From Lymantria dispar (lineage: Eukaryota > Arthropoda > Insecta > Lepidoptera > Erebidae), in assembly GCA_032191425.1 (NCBI GenBank), contig CM063462.1:11669186-11733185 (forward strand): a stretch of 64,000 nucleotides of DNA, given 5' to 3'. Every line of letters begins with the position of its first letter. Position 1 is the stretch's first letter. Below the pieces are notes generated by a model. That model saw nothing but the letters and a program-made list of their open reading frames with translations, ran no database searches and was not told the origin of the DNA. The position numbers and the translations under genes are program-made. Positions 11,676 to 20,899 of the stretch are shown one piece after another.

Positions 11676-12781
11676 TGCCCAGCTCGTCCCTAGGCTCACC
11701 AAGTCAGCCGCGGCGTTGGGAAGGCTTCTGCCAAATACTGGCGGTCCCGGGTCGTCCTGTCGGCGTCTCTACGCTGGAATCCTGCGGTCCATGGCGCTGT
11801 ATGGTATCCCTATCTGGTCGGAGTCCCTCACCGCCCGCAACAAGGCCCTCCTGCGTCGACCGCAGAGAGTCATGGCGGTGAGAACTATCAGGGGTTATCG
11901 TACAGTGTCTTGGAATGCGGCGACGCTACTGGCAGGCGTGGCTGAGGCGTTGGCGGAGGTCTACCAGCTCCGTGCAACAGCTCGGGCCAACGGCGAGCAA
12001 GTCTTTGCAAGGAAACTGGGCAGAGCACAAGAAGTGGCCCGAAGGGAGGTTATCCGGCGGTGGAGGGAAGACCTGGAGTCCCCCGTAGCAGGGCGGGGGA
12101 CTGTGGAAGCGGTTGCGCCGCATCTCCACCGCTGGCTCACAAGGAAGCACGGCAACCTAACATTTAGAATGGTGCAGGTGCTTACCGGACACGGGGTCTT
12201 CGGTAAGTATCTGCATATGATTAGAAGAGAAGAGACCCCCGGATGTCATGAGTGTGGCGCGCCAACTGATGATGCGCGTCACACATTGGAGATATGCCCC
12301 GCCTGGGGGTCTCAGCGCCACGACCTGTCGGCGGTACTTGGAGCGGACCTGTCGCTGCCGACCGTTATCGCAAAGATGCTTGGCAGCGACAGGTGCTGGT
12401 CGTCGATGGCCTCATTTTGTAAGGCCGTCATATCAAGGAAGGAAGCGGCGGAGCGGGAACGCGAGGCGCTTGCGTCTGCTGACTCGCTTCGTCGCCGGCG
12501 ACCCGCGAGGAGGAGGCGACAATATGCCCACCTACTCCCACCGCCCTGAACAGTAATGACAGGACGTGGCCAGACGGCCATGCGTTGGGGTGTCGGGGAT
12601 TGAATGTCATCAGACGACCTCTCCGGCACCCCGTAAAAGCGCGGAAGGGGCCGCTGTGGTTTTAGTGGGTATGCCGGCCGCGGATGTGATCGGTGAGTCC
12701 CACACGCCCCCCCCCCCCCGTCCGTCACTGGCGGGGGACAGTGCGTAAATGCATTTCCACAGCGTGAACAAAAAAAAAAAA
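11676..12781 (+). mobile_element. R1-clade LINE nested inside another R1 LINE
   Basis: The plus-strand insert is flanked by perfect 17-bp copies of AGGGCCATCGACCGGAT (11659-11675 and 12782-12798) and ends in a poly(A) run of about 13 bases. It is 5' truncated, keeping the C-terminal part of ORF2 and about 230 bp of 3' UTR. Its protein differs clearly from the host R1 copy, so it is a separate R1 subfamily. Host R1 coding sequence resumes on the minus strand on both sides. Confidence 0.92.
11677..12549 (+). pseudogene. C-terminal R1 ORF2 fragment
   Basis: An uninterrupted frame from about AQLVPRLTKSAAALG to the terminal Arg-rich RRRRPARRRRQYAHLL covers the thumb and C-terminal region of an R1-clade polyprotein. 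It includes the zinc-knuckle-like segment CHECGAPTDDARHTLEIC (C-X2-C-X8-H-X4-C). The RT catalytic core is absent because of 5' truncation. The first 36 residues of the longer open frame (from 11569) are antisense of the host R1 copy and do not belong to it. Confidence 0.85.
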
Positions 12782-13335
12782 AGGGCCATCGACCGGATGA
12801 CCCCCGCGTATAGACGTCGGCATGTAGTGATGGGTCCGCTCACATTCGCCATGAGCCAAGAAAGGGCGGACGCCGCGCCGACAAGCCACGGAGCAAGTTA
12901 ACGGAAATGCTTCCGGAACCACCAATGCCCGTCGAGCACCAGGCCCAAGTACCTCATGTGGGCTCGGATACTGATATCAACCTACTTGACGGCGATCGAG
13001 ACGCCCATGGGAGGACTCATACGGGGCCCGTGGAACAAGAGGGCCTCCGTCTTGTCCAGGACCACCCTCAACCCCAGCGCCTCGAGCCGCCTGACGATAT
13101 CTTCGGTGCCGAGAGTCGCCAAGCTTACCGCTTCCTCCAGCGTCGCACCACGGGCTGTGACGAGCGTGTCGTCGGCATAACAAATTACGCCCAGCCCGGG
13201 TGGGAGGCTCCCTCTCAACACCCAGTCGTAGCCGATGTTCCACAGGGTCGGACCCAGAACCGACCCCTTTGGGACACCTCACGTCCTGGGTGTTCGCACA
13301 ACGTCCTCTAGTCGGTTGGTGTAGAGGACGCTGCG

Positions 13336-13388
13336 CCCCTCCAATTAGTCTGCCCCTCCAATTAGTCTGCCCCTCCAATTAGTCTGCG
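13336..13388. repeat. Three tandem copies of a 17-bp unit
   Basis: CCCCTCCAATTAGTCTG occurs three times in a row. It lies exactly at the internal deletion junction of the R1 LINE, which suggests that end joining or slippage produced both. Confidence 0.85.
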
Positions 13389-13764
13389 CGCGAAGCTTGC
13401 TCAGCGTCGTGCGATAGGGGCGACCCCAGGGGTCACGCTCGAGACTGTCCAGCATCTCCTGCTGACTGACCGTCTTTGGCGCTACGGACGGCCAGCCTGA
13501 AGGCAGACCGCGCACTGCGGTGGCCCTCATACAGCTGGCCCTCCCACTCTTCATCGCGATGGTGCCGCCGGCTGCGGGTGTAGGCCCTCCGGGCGCGTAT
13601 ACACACGGCCCGGAGATCCGCCAACTCTCGGGACCACCAGGGCTCTTTTCGGGGGTAGACACCGCACACGGGGCATGGCCGCATCGCAAATCTGCGTTAA
13701 CGCACGGGGAATGCGGACAGCCTCGGCGTCCACCCCATCCTCCTGGAGTCTGAAACCGGCCTTA

Positions 13765-15430
13765 GGCTTTATTCTATAAACCTATTATTGTATATCTCTA
13801 CGTACGTACGATAAAATGGCTAATGGACTTTATAAATTTTAATTCTATTTTATAATTGTTTTAAAGTTCTTTTTTTCGTCTATTGTTTGTTTTTTGCCCT
13901 ACTTAACTACCTAGGTACGTTACTGTATTTGAGAAATATAATTACTGACGTAGATACATATTATACCTACTTACTTATTTATTTTTTCTACAAACATTAT
14001 AAGGTACCGGCTACCTGCATACTACCTATTGAGTATTAATAAAGCGAGAAAGTTATAAGTACTGCATTATTATGATGTTTTAATAACACACCTACACCAT
14101 GAATGACGCGTTGTACAATCGTAGTACTATAACTACCTACTACGCTACTGAGTCTAGTCGCTATAGTGAGAGACCTATCTATACGCAAATAAACGTACAT
14201 ATGTAGTACTCGCACCCTACCTTTCACAGTGAACCCCAAAACTACCGGTCGATCATGCGTAAAGGGCGGAGAAGGGCTGATAAAGAGGGAAGCTTGTCGG
14301 TGTTTGAACCCCAGACGCGGCGATAATTTTATCTAAATAAATATACAACTAGGTACATTGAATTTAAATATTTCTAAACTTTAGAGTACCTATAACACTT
14401 TTATACTGACCTCTAGCGTAAGTTATGGGAACGAAAAGTTCCTTGCTGAAATGCTTCCTGAAATAGGCACATTGAGAACGGGCGGCATTTCCTTGGACTT
14501 GGATCGAAGTGAAACTAACAAATCTTAAGATTTTTCACTTAAAACACACTATATTTCACTTATAACCATATTCACTTTGCACATATTTATTGCTGATGTT
14601 TTCAAAATAACAATCCGCGTGTAAATATTGTGGTAGGAGTAATATTTACATCGGTTTCATTGCGCTGGTGTACGTGCGTGAAACTGTAGTAGCGAGACTG
14701 GCGGAGAGACGACGCGCATGTCGCTAGTCGTGAGGGACTCGCTGTAAATATAAAAATGAACAAACTCCCCTTCTTGGGGCTCAGCGAATGAATCAGTGTA
14801 GGTAAATCACTAATCATTAACAAACACTGTAATATTTTATTTTGTTACGATGTTATTTCTTGATTTCATTTGAATAGGTCACAGTTTTCGAAGTAAATCT
14901 TTGGTGATGGTTTTAAATTTGGGCGGTTTCGTATTGTAATGTAAACTTCCGTATAGCTTGTAACAAAATATTGATCGACTGACTCCCGCCGTCGTTGCTC
15001 GTTGGTCGACATTTAAAAGACCCCTTTTTGGAAAGATATAATCGCTATAGATCACCGCCCGCTATCCGTGTTGCTCCGTCATCTTTAAAGCAGGTAAAGA
15101 TTTTTTGTATTAAGTAGGTAGGTAGGTACCGAATAATTTGGGTTGCATCCTAAAAAATGAGTGGCATAAAAATGAGTCATGAATTAAATTAAATCAACAT
15201 ACCTACCTGTTTAAACAATATGTATAGTAGTTAAGTGAGCACATATTTATTTAGATTTCTTACTTAGACTTTCTGTTAGAAGTTTTTGAACTGCGTCAGG
15301 AGACAATAGTATTCAAATAATTCACAGCAAAATAGATAAGGTAACATACCTACTGTTATTACGTACGTTTTTATAAAATAAATTATACTTATCTTTGTGC
15401 ATAAATTACATTAATTTCAAGGGTTTTAGT
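13765..15430. other. AT-rich stretch with no recognised gene
   Basis: No conserved ORF is visible. Near 15005-15095 there is a TTTAAAAG motif, a moderately GC-rich segment and then AAAGCAG|GTAAAG, which together could be a promoter and a short untranslated first exon. This is weak. The 73-aa minus-strand ORF at 14602-14823 has no recognisable features. Confidence 0.35.
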
Positions 15431-15822
15431 TAAAAGTTATAAAATTAGAACTAGGAGAAACGCAATATTTCATTGAATACATTTTTTTTATGTTTATAGA
15501 TCAGGTTCTCCGTGCTGTGATGGATTAAGAATTCAATTCCACCACTTCCTATCTTGCCCGCGGATATCATAAAAGACGACTAAGGAATATAATATGCATA
15601 TAAAATTTATGCAAGAGAAGGAAAACTCAAAATAAAACACTATACCAACACGTCTGACCAGCGTGGCGTCTGTCCATTGTGGAAGAGGCTCGCGCCCAAC
15701 ATGGGCCGTATATGAGCTGTGATGATGATAGCACAGATTAGTGTAATGGGTTTAGCAATTAGTTAAAACTTACGTAATGGAAACTAGGAGAATTGCAATA
15801 TTTCATTGAATACATACTTAAG
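15425..15822 (+). repeat. Local duplication flanking a SINE
   Basis: About 65 bp beginning GGGTTTTAGTTAAAAG and ending CAATATTTCATTGAATACAT (15420-15486) recurs at about 15748-15818 with several mismatches. The S1 SINE at 15509-15735 sits between the copies. The duplicated unit is too long for a TSD, so it is an older local duplication. Confidence 0.6.
15509..15735 (+). mobile_element. S1 SINE-like element
   Basis: It contains GATGGATTAAGAATTCAATT, AAGACGACTAAGGAATATAA and ACACGTCTGACCAGCGTGG, and ends in GAGCTGTGATGATGAT. It is somewhat shorter than the 2875 copy in its second half. Confidence 0.7.
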
Positions 15823-15849
15823 TTAAAATAACTATTTTTTTTTTTAAAA

Positions 15850-15884
<35 letters not shown>

Positions 15885-16040
15885 TTGCTTTGTTTGATAT
15901 GTTAGTATGGGACAAATCTTGCAAGTTAAATTTAGAGGCACGGCATGTCGACAGCTGTACGCGGGGGTCATCCGGTCGATGGCCCTGTACGGCGCACCGT
16001 TGTGGGCGGGATCCATGACCGCCCGACTTAGGGCCCTTCT

Positions 16041-16742
16041 GTGACGACCACAGAAGGTCATGGCGGTCAGGATCATCCGCGGGTACCGCACGGTGGCGAC
16101 GGAGGCGGCGTGCCTATTGGCCGGGACTCCCCTGTAGGACCTGGAGGCGGAAATGCTCGCCGACTTGTATCGGCGGGTGTCGGGGGTGCGCGGGGAGAGC
16201 GGTGTTGTTTCCCTGAGGGAGCTCACCATCTGGCGCGTCGACGCCCGCCGAGACGTCATCGCCCGTTGGGCAGACCGGCTGGAGAGGCCTCGATACGGTG
16301 TTTGGACCGGCCGGTGCTGATGCAGTGGTTGGAAAGACGGCACGGGGTGCTCTCCTTTCGACTCGTACAGGTCTTGACGGGGCATGGATGCTTCGGCAAG
16401 TACCTGTACAGGGTCGCTAGGAGGGAGAGAACTCCGTCCTGCCACCACTGCGATTGCGACGAGGACACGGCGCAGCATACGCTCGAGGTCTGTGCCGGTT
16501 GGGCAGAGCCGCGTCTTGAACTCGTCGCAATCATCGGTGCCGACCTGACGCTGCCGACCATCGCTAGGGAGATGCTCGGCAGCATCAGGAATTGGGACGC
16601 GGTCGCAGCCTTCTGCGAGGCAGTTATCTCGCAGAAGGAGGCGGCGGGTCGCGAGCGCGAGGAGCACAGCCTCGATGATGCGACCCGCTGCCGGCGACTG
16701 GGGCGGCGCAGGCGGGATTACCTGCGTGCAATGCCGCCCTAG
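16041..16742 (+). pseudogene. R1 ORF2 C-terminal fragment with frameshift
   Basis: From about 16316 the frame reads through VLTGHGCFGKYLYRVARRE, the C-X2-C-X8-H-X4-C knuckle, and IIGADLTLPTIAREMLGS, to the Arg-rich end RRRRDYLRAMPP. The upstream part of the same ORF continues in another frame, so a frameshift near 16300 separates them. It would not give an active enzyme. Confidence 0.8.
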
Positions 16743-17032
16743 CCGAGGCCGCGGGTGACGTGACCGGGGATTAGTCCGTCACCCGCCGAGAGGCCAACCG
16801 CGTGAGGAAAGACCGATGTCCTCCCCGAGGGGGGGACGTCGGTCGATGGGAGGGTACTCCGGGTAGGGGTTATTCCGTCGGGCCGACCACTGATGACAAG
16901 TAACCCTGCTCCAGTGGTCGGCCCAACGACGAAGGCGACGTGGTGTTCAGGTGGGTTGCGGGTGTTGCGTGCTTAAGCCCCTCTATCGCCCCGGACGGAG
17001 TGGTGCGGAGGCGCGACGACCGCAGCCCACCC
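16743..17032 (+). other. Structured R1 3' UTR
   Basis: Two hairpins are evident. One pairs GACCGATGTCC with GGACGTCGGTC around 16811-16844. The other pairs GGGCCGACCACTG (16880-16892) with CAGTGGTCGGCCC (16912-16924), a perfect 13-bp stem. The same UTR with the same hairpins recurs in at least nine other R1 fragments in the window. By analogy with R2 and R1 retrotransposons, 3' UTR structure may guide the element's own reverse transcriptase. Confidence 0.7.
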
Positions 17033-17147
17033 AAAAAAAAAAAAAATTAAATTTAGAACGACTTCCTGTCGTTAGATTAGATTGAAATTTGTTTTACTTA
17101 TGTAACTTCGGTGACAATACAATGATATGGTACCATGAATCTCGTCG

Positions 17148-17362
17148 CAAGATGGCGTCGGAAGGTGGCTATAGGAACTCCTAAAATAAACAAGATAAAA
17201 CCGTCGAATTTGGACTCGTTTGAATAGTCTTGACAAGCACTCTTGTGCTACATGACAGCCAGGGTCTTATGATGGCGTCAGAAGGTGGAAATAGGAACTC
17301 GTAAACTAAACAAGCTAAAACCGTCGAGTTTGACTCGTTTGAATAGTCTTGACAAGCAATCA
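17148..17362. repeat. Two tandem copies of a ~121-bp unit
   Basis: GATGGCGTCGGAAGGTGG, CAAGATAAAACCGTCGA and GTTTGAATAGTCTTGACAAG occur near 17152 and again near 17273 with few differences. No coding function is suggested. Confidence 0.75.
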
Positions 17363-17429
17363 CTTTTTTTAATTTAATTTTTTTAAGTTTATTAGAAATG
17401 CAGAGATTAAGACATAACTAGTTTAAAAA

Positions 17430-17737
17430 TTAAATATGTATTAATCGTTTGTAATGTCAAAATAATAGGCTTTTTAATGCTCACACGGTTATTTGCACTA
17501 TACATATGCTTAAAAATCACTTAAAATTTTTTTGTCTGTCTGTCTGTCGGTCTGTCTGTCTCTTTGTTCTGGGTAATCTTTAAAACGGCTGGACCGATTT
17601 CAAAAATTCTTTCACCAATGGAAAGCTATAATATCAGGGCGTAAACTAGGTTATATTTTATCCCGGTATTCCCACGGGAACGGGAACTACGCGGGTAAAA
17701 CGACTAAATCCGAAGCGAAGCGAGGGCGAGTTGCTAG
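17430..17737 (+). mobile_element. Helitron-like element, 5' end lost
   Basis: It holds the family core (TGTCAAAATAATAGGC, CTCACACGGTTATTTGC, ATTCTTTCACCAATGGAAAG, TCCCGGTATTCCCACGGGAA) and ends AGCGAGGGCGAGTTGCTAG|T. There is a TCTG microsatellite in the middle. It is a non-autonomous element. Confidence 0.7.
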
Positions 17738-17846
17738 TTAAAAAGAAATAAAACTTGTTTTTATTTAAATGCTCTAAAACGAAGAAAATAAATTTTGAAT
17801 GCAATCAAACCCACCATTTTATTAAATTATAAAATTTATATTGATA

Positions 17847-18315
17847 CTAGCAGACCCGGCCACGCGTTGCTGTAGCTAATGTTTTTGTTATATTACATTT
17901 TATTAAACTATTCAAGTGGAACTGTAGGAGAACATCTGTCATGGAGGTCGTCATATTTTTTTACAAATGGCATCTATGTAAAAAAGCAAGTTAAAATCGT
18001 ATATGACACGTTTGTAGGTTTGACATAGTAACGCCATCTATTAATTAATTACTCAATCCAGTCAACAGATATCGCCATCTGTTAAAATCGTTTGGAGTTA
18101 ACAGATAATTGTGAATGTCAAATAATAGGTATATATAGGTAATACAAATAATTTGCAATAAAATAATATTGCGACTATAAATTAAGATGTAAGCTATCCT
18201 ATCTTTCAAGTTGGATCAAACTGCACACGGTGTGCAAATTTGATTAAAATCGGTTAAGTAGTTTAGGAGTCCATCGCGGACAAACAACGTGACACGTTAT
18301 TTATATATATTAAGA
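17847..18315 (-). mobile_element. Second Helitron-like family, complete ends
   Basis: On the plus strand it begins A|CTAGCAGACCCGGCCACG and ends ATATTAAGA|T, so on the minus strand it reads A|TCTTAATAT...CTAG|T. The interior contains GCACACGGTGTGCAAATTTG and GAGTCCATCGCGGACAAAC, a repeat type common in Lepidoptera. No ORF is present. Confidence 0.65.
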
Positions 18316-19066
18316 TAAATAAGGACTTTATATTTTATCCCGGTATTCCCACAGCAACGGGAACTACGCGGGTAAAGCGACTAAACCCGACGCGAAGCGA
18401 GGGCAGGTTGCTTTGCTAGTCTATACCAATAAATAAAATTGGAGTGTCTGTTTGTAATATCAAAATAATAGGCTTTTTTCATGCTCACACGGTTATTTGC
18501 ACTATACACATGTCTAAAAACCACTTTATATTTTTTTGTCTGTCTGTTTGTTACGGGTAATCTTCAAAACGGCTGGACCGATTTAAAAAATTCTTTCACC
18601 ATTGGAAAGCTATAATATCAGAGAGTAACCTAAGCTATATTTTATCCCGGTATTCCCACGAGAACGGGAAATACGCGGGTAAAACCACTAACACTGAAGC
18701 GAAGCGAGGGCGGGATGCTAGTACCAATAAATAAAATTGGAGTGTCTGTTACCTATTAACCTATTATTTTGACATTGCAAACAGACGTTTGCAATGTCAA
18801 AATAATAGGTTTTTTTCATGCTCACACGGTTATTTGCACGACACCTATGCCCAAAATAGCGATTAAAAATTTATTGTCTGTCTGTCTGTCTGTTTGTTCC
18901 GAGTAATCTTCAAAATGGCTGAACCGATTTCAAAAATTCTTTCACTAATGGAAATCTATAGTATCAGGGCGTAAACTAGGCTATATTTTATCCCGGTATT
19001 CCCACGGGAACGGGAACTACGCGGGTATAATGACTATAACCGAAGCGAAGCGAGGGCGGGTTGCTA
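18316..19066 (+). mobile_element. Head-to-tail run of Helitron-like copies
   Basis: A 3' half (to about 18418) is followed directly by a full copy (18420-18721, starting TCTATACCAATAAATAAAAT and ending GGGATGCTAG). Next comes a 5' scrap (18722-18757), a palindrome, and another copy ending GGTTGCTAG at about 19066. Direct CTAG-to-TC junctions are what rolling-circle read-through or repeated insertion at the same A|T site would give. Confidence 0.65.
18758..18811. repeat. Perfect 25-bp inverted repeat with 4-base loop
   Basis: The left arm (18758-18782, starting AACCTATTATTTTGAC) and right arm (18787-18811, ending AAAATAATAGGTT) are exact reverse complements around the loop AGAC. It lies at the junction of two Helitron-like copies, one arm being the reverse complement of their 5' region. 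Confidence 0.9.
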
Positions 19067-19199
19067 GTATTCAATAAAATTCATTTGCATTTTTTATTGA
19101 CTACTTTTATAGACTTATATTGTCAATAGCAAATACATTTTAATATGATTTACATGTATGTATGTAGGTACATAGTACCAAAGCTAGTTTATATAATAA

Positions 19200-19355
19200 A
19201 ATCATCATTCAGTCCTTCAGCATCAATTGACGACTGTCGATCGCCTGCTAGAAGCGTAAGCCTCTCAAAAAACGCCACAAAGCGCTGTCCTGTGCCGCCT
19301 GTATGCAACGACTTCCAGCAACCTTCACTAAGTTGTCGGTCCATCTGATAGGGAG
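19200..19355 (-). pseudogene. Short RTE-like 3' fragment
   Basis: CAAAGCGCTGTCCTGTGCCG and CTTCCAGCAACCTTCAC resemble the antisense 3' portion of lepidopteran RTE elements (compare ACCCAGCAACTTTTACC near 36470). It is only weakly recognisable. Confidence 0.35.
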
Positions 19356-19906
19356 TAATAATAAGTACACTTTATACCAGGGATTCCTAAACTTTAAAGA
19401 TAACGGAACCCCAACCCAACCTTTTATTATATGGAACCCGGAAATGATATCAAGTAGTCAACAGTTCTGTGCCATCAGTGGCGTAGCGTGGTGGGTGCCG
19501 GGGGGGCCATGGCCCCGGGTGCCATAGGAAAGGGGGCGGCAGATAAGGAACAGAACGAAAATATTACATTGCGTGATTGAAAAAAAATTACTTATTCCAA
19601 ATCAAGTCCGCAATGTTACGCAAAGAGAGGACGATAACCGCCCAACGACGGCGCGTGAGTCTTCCCAAACGCGAACGAATCAATAAATGACTGCGAGTAG
19701 GCACCCACTATGTTCAATCAAACAAAATAATAACGCTACAATTCATTACGCGAAGACTTTGGATCATGGGAAGCAAATGCTCTGTAAATAACTAAAAGTA
19801 AATAATTTTGTTACTGTAAATATTTACAAAGTATTTATTAGCTTTTTGTGTTTAGTTTGAAAAAAATAAAAATAATGATATCTGATGTTTACGCGAGCAC
19901 TACACA

Positions 19907-20227
19907 TCTATACCAATAAATAAAATTGAAGTGTCTGTTTGTAATGTCAAAATAATAGGTGTTTTTCATGCTCACACGGTTACTTGCACGACACCTATGC
20001 CTTAAATAACAATAAAAAATTTTTGTCTGTCTGTCTGTCTGTCTGTTTGTTCCGGGCAATCTTCAAAACGGCTGGACCGATTTCAAAAATTCTTTCACCA
20101 GTGGAAAGCTATAATATCAGGGCGTAAACTAGGCTACATTTTATCCCGGTATTCCCACGGGAACGGGAACTACGCGGGTAAAACAACTATAACCTATAAC
20201 CGAAGCGAAGCGAGGGCGGGTTGCTAG
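19907..20227 (+). mobile_element. Helitron-like element inserted in the PLE repeat
   Basis: It has complete ends A|TCTATACCAATAAATAAAAT...GGGTTGCTAG|T. The PLE sequence on either side (ACTACACA before, TGTAAATAAAACTAC after) joins cleanly when compared with the uninterrupted copy near 20430, which shows a precise insertion between A and T. Confidence 0.85.
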
Positions 20228-20282
20228 TTGTAAATAAAACTACTTTTACGGATTATATCGCGTTTGTATTTGATTTATGATT

Positions 20283-20324
20283 GCCCGACGTTTCGAACAC
20301 TTTGCAGCATTCATGGTCACGGGC
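20283..20324 (-). ncRNA. Hammerhead-like RNA motif, copy 1
   Basis: The minus-strand RNA folds with an outer stem GCCC/GGGC, an inner stem GAAUGC/GUGUUC with loop UGCAAA, and a junction reading GUGACCAU on one side and GAAACGUC on the other. GAA followed by ACGUC matches the hammerhead G12-A13-A14 and cleavage-site side with a stem III reduced to about two pairs, as known for hammerhead variants in Penelope-like elements. The other side departs from the CUGANGA box. Confidence 0.5.
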
Positions 20325-20352
20325 GGACTAAGGTGGCTCACGTCCAACAAGT

Positions 20353-20396
20353 AATCGTTATTACAGACATTTTGTGAAATGTCTGTAATAACGATT
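20353..20396. repeat. Perfect 20-bp inverted repeat with 4-base loop
   Basis: AATCGTTATTACAGACATTT is followed by TGTG and then its exact reverse complement. It lies at the junction between the two tandem PLE terminal units. The second unit has only the first half of this motif (ATCGTTACTGCAG). Confidence 0.9.
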
Positions 20397-20487
20397 TTTT
20401 AATGATTTCTGATGTTTACGCGAGTATTATACATTTTAAATAAAACTACTTTACGGATTTTATCGCGTTTGTATTTGATTTTTGATT

Positions 20488-20529
20488 ACCCGACGTTTCG
20501 AACACTTTACAGCGTTCATGATCACGGGT
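20488..20529 (-). ncRNA. Hammerhead-like RNA motif, copy 2
   Basis: Same 42-nt fold as copy 1: outer stem ACCC/GGGU, junction GUGAUCAU and GAAACGUC, inner stem GAACGC/GUGUUC with loop UGUAAA. The closing pair is A-U here and G-C in copy 1, a compensatory change that supports a conserved RNA structure. Confidence 0.5.
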
Positions 20530-20899
20530 GGACTAAGATGTCTCACGTCCAACAAGTCATCGTTACTGCAGAAAATTTATAATTATCTACCCGATACAGA
20601 AATTAGTTATTAAATATTGACCCACATTTTGATACAAAATTTATTGCTAATGTAAGAAGAAAAATGATTCTATATGAAAAAATTATATTGTTTATGGTTA
20701 GTAATAATTAAACATTAAAATTAATAGTAATTATATTTAAAAACTAACTAATAATCTAGTATACTACCACCGGATCGGAACACGGTTACACTGAGAAAGA
20801 TCCGGCAAGAAAACTCAGGTAACACGATGCTAAATTAAAGTTAATTTTGAAGGCGGCTTACTTTATGTTACTAAAAGGTTTTAATTTATAAAATTATCT

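Larger units (their letters stand above)
11003..13746 (-). mobile_element. R1-clade LINE, 5' truncated and internally deleted
   Basis: The insertion is bounded by AGTCTGAAAGCGGCC (10988-11002) and AGTCTGAAACCGGCC (13747-13761), a 15-bp TSD with one mismatch. A T run at the left is the poly(A) tail of the minus strand. Reading right to left, the element shows the ORF2 linker between endonuclease and RT (13433-13684: VCGVYPRKEPWWSRELADL), the RT core with CYADDTLVTA (near 13180), and the C-terminal region with ADLTLPTIAREML (11282-11536). The first half of the RT domain is missing at the junction near 13340-13390. A second R1 LINE (11676-12781) is inserted within it. Confidence 0.9.
15937..17046 (+). 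mobile_element. 5'-truncated R1-clade LINE
   Basis: It is flanked by perfect 11-bp copies of TTAAATTTAGA (15926-15936 and 17047-17057) and ends in about 14 A residues. The ORF2 C-terminal part starts at RQLYAGVIRSMALYGAP. It is broken by a stop (near 16041) and a frameshift near 16300; the zinc-knuckle region CHHCDCDEDTAQHTLEVC is readable near 16440. The ORF ends at 16742 and is followed by a 300-bp 3' UTR with strong hairpins. Confidence 0.9.

Noticed and set aside
15847..15882. Long T run as a poly(A) tail of a separate minus-strand retroelement
   Set aside because: No retroelement sequence joins it on the expected side; it may be a simple homopolymer next to the R1 target.
15759..16667. 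302-aa minus-strand ORF
   Set aside because: It is antisense to the R1 ORF2 fragment on the plus strand and includes a poly-Lys run from the T tract.
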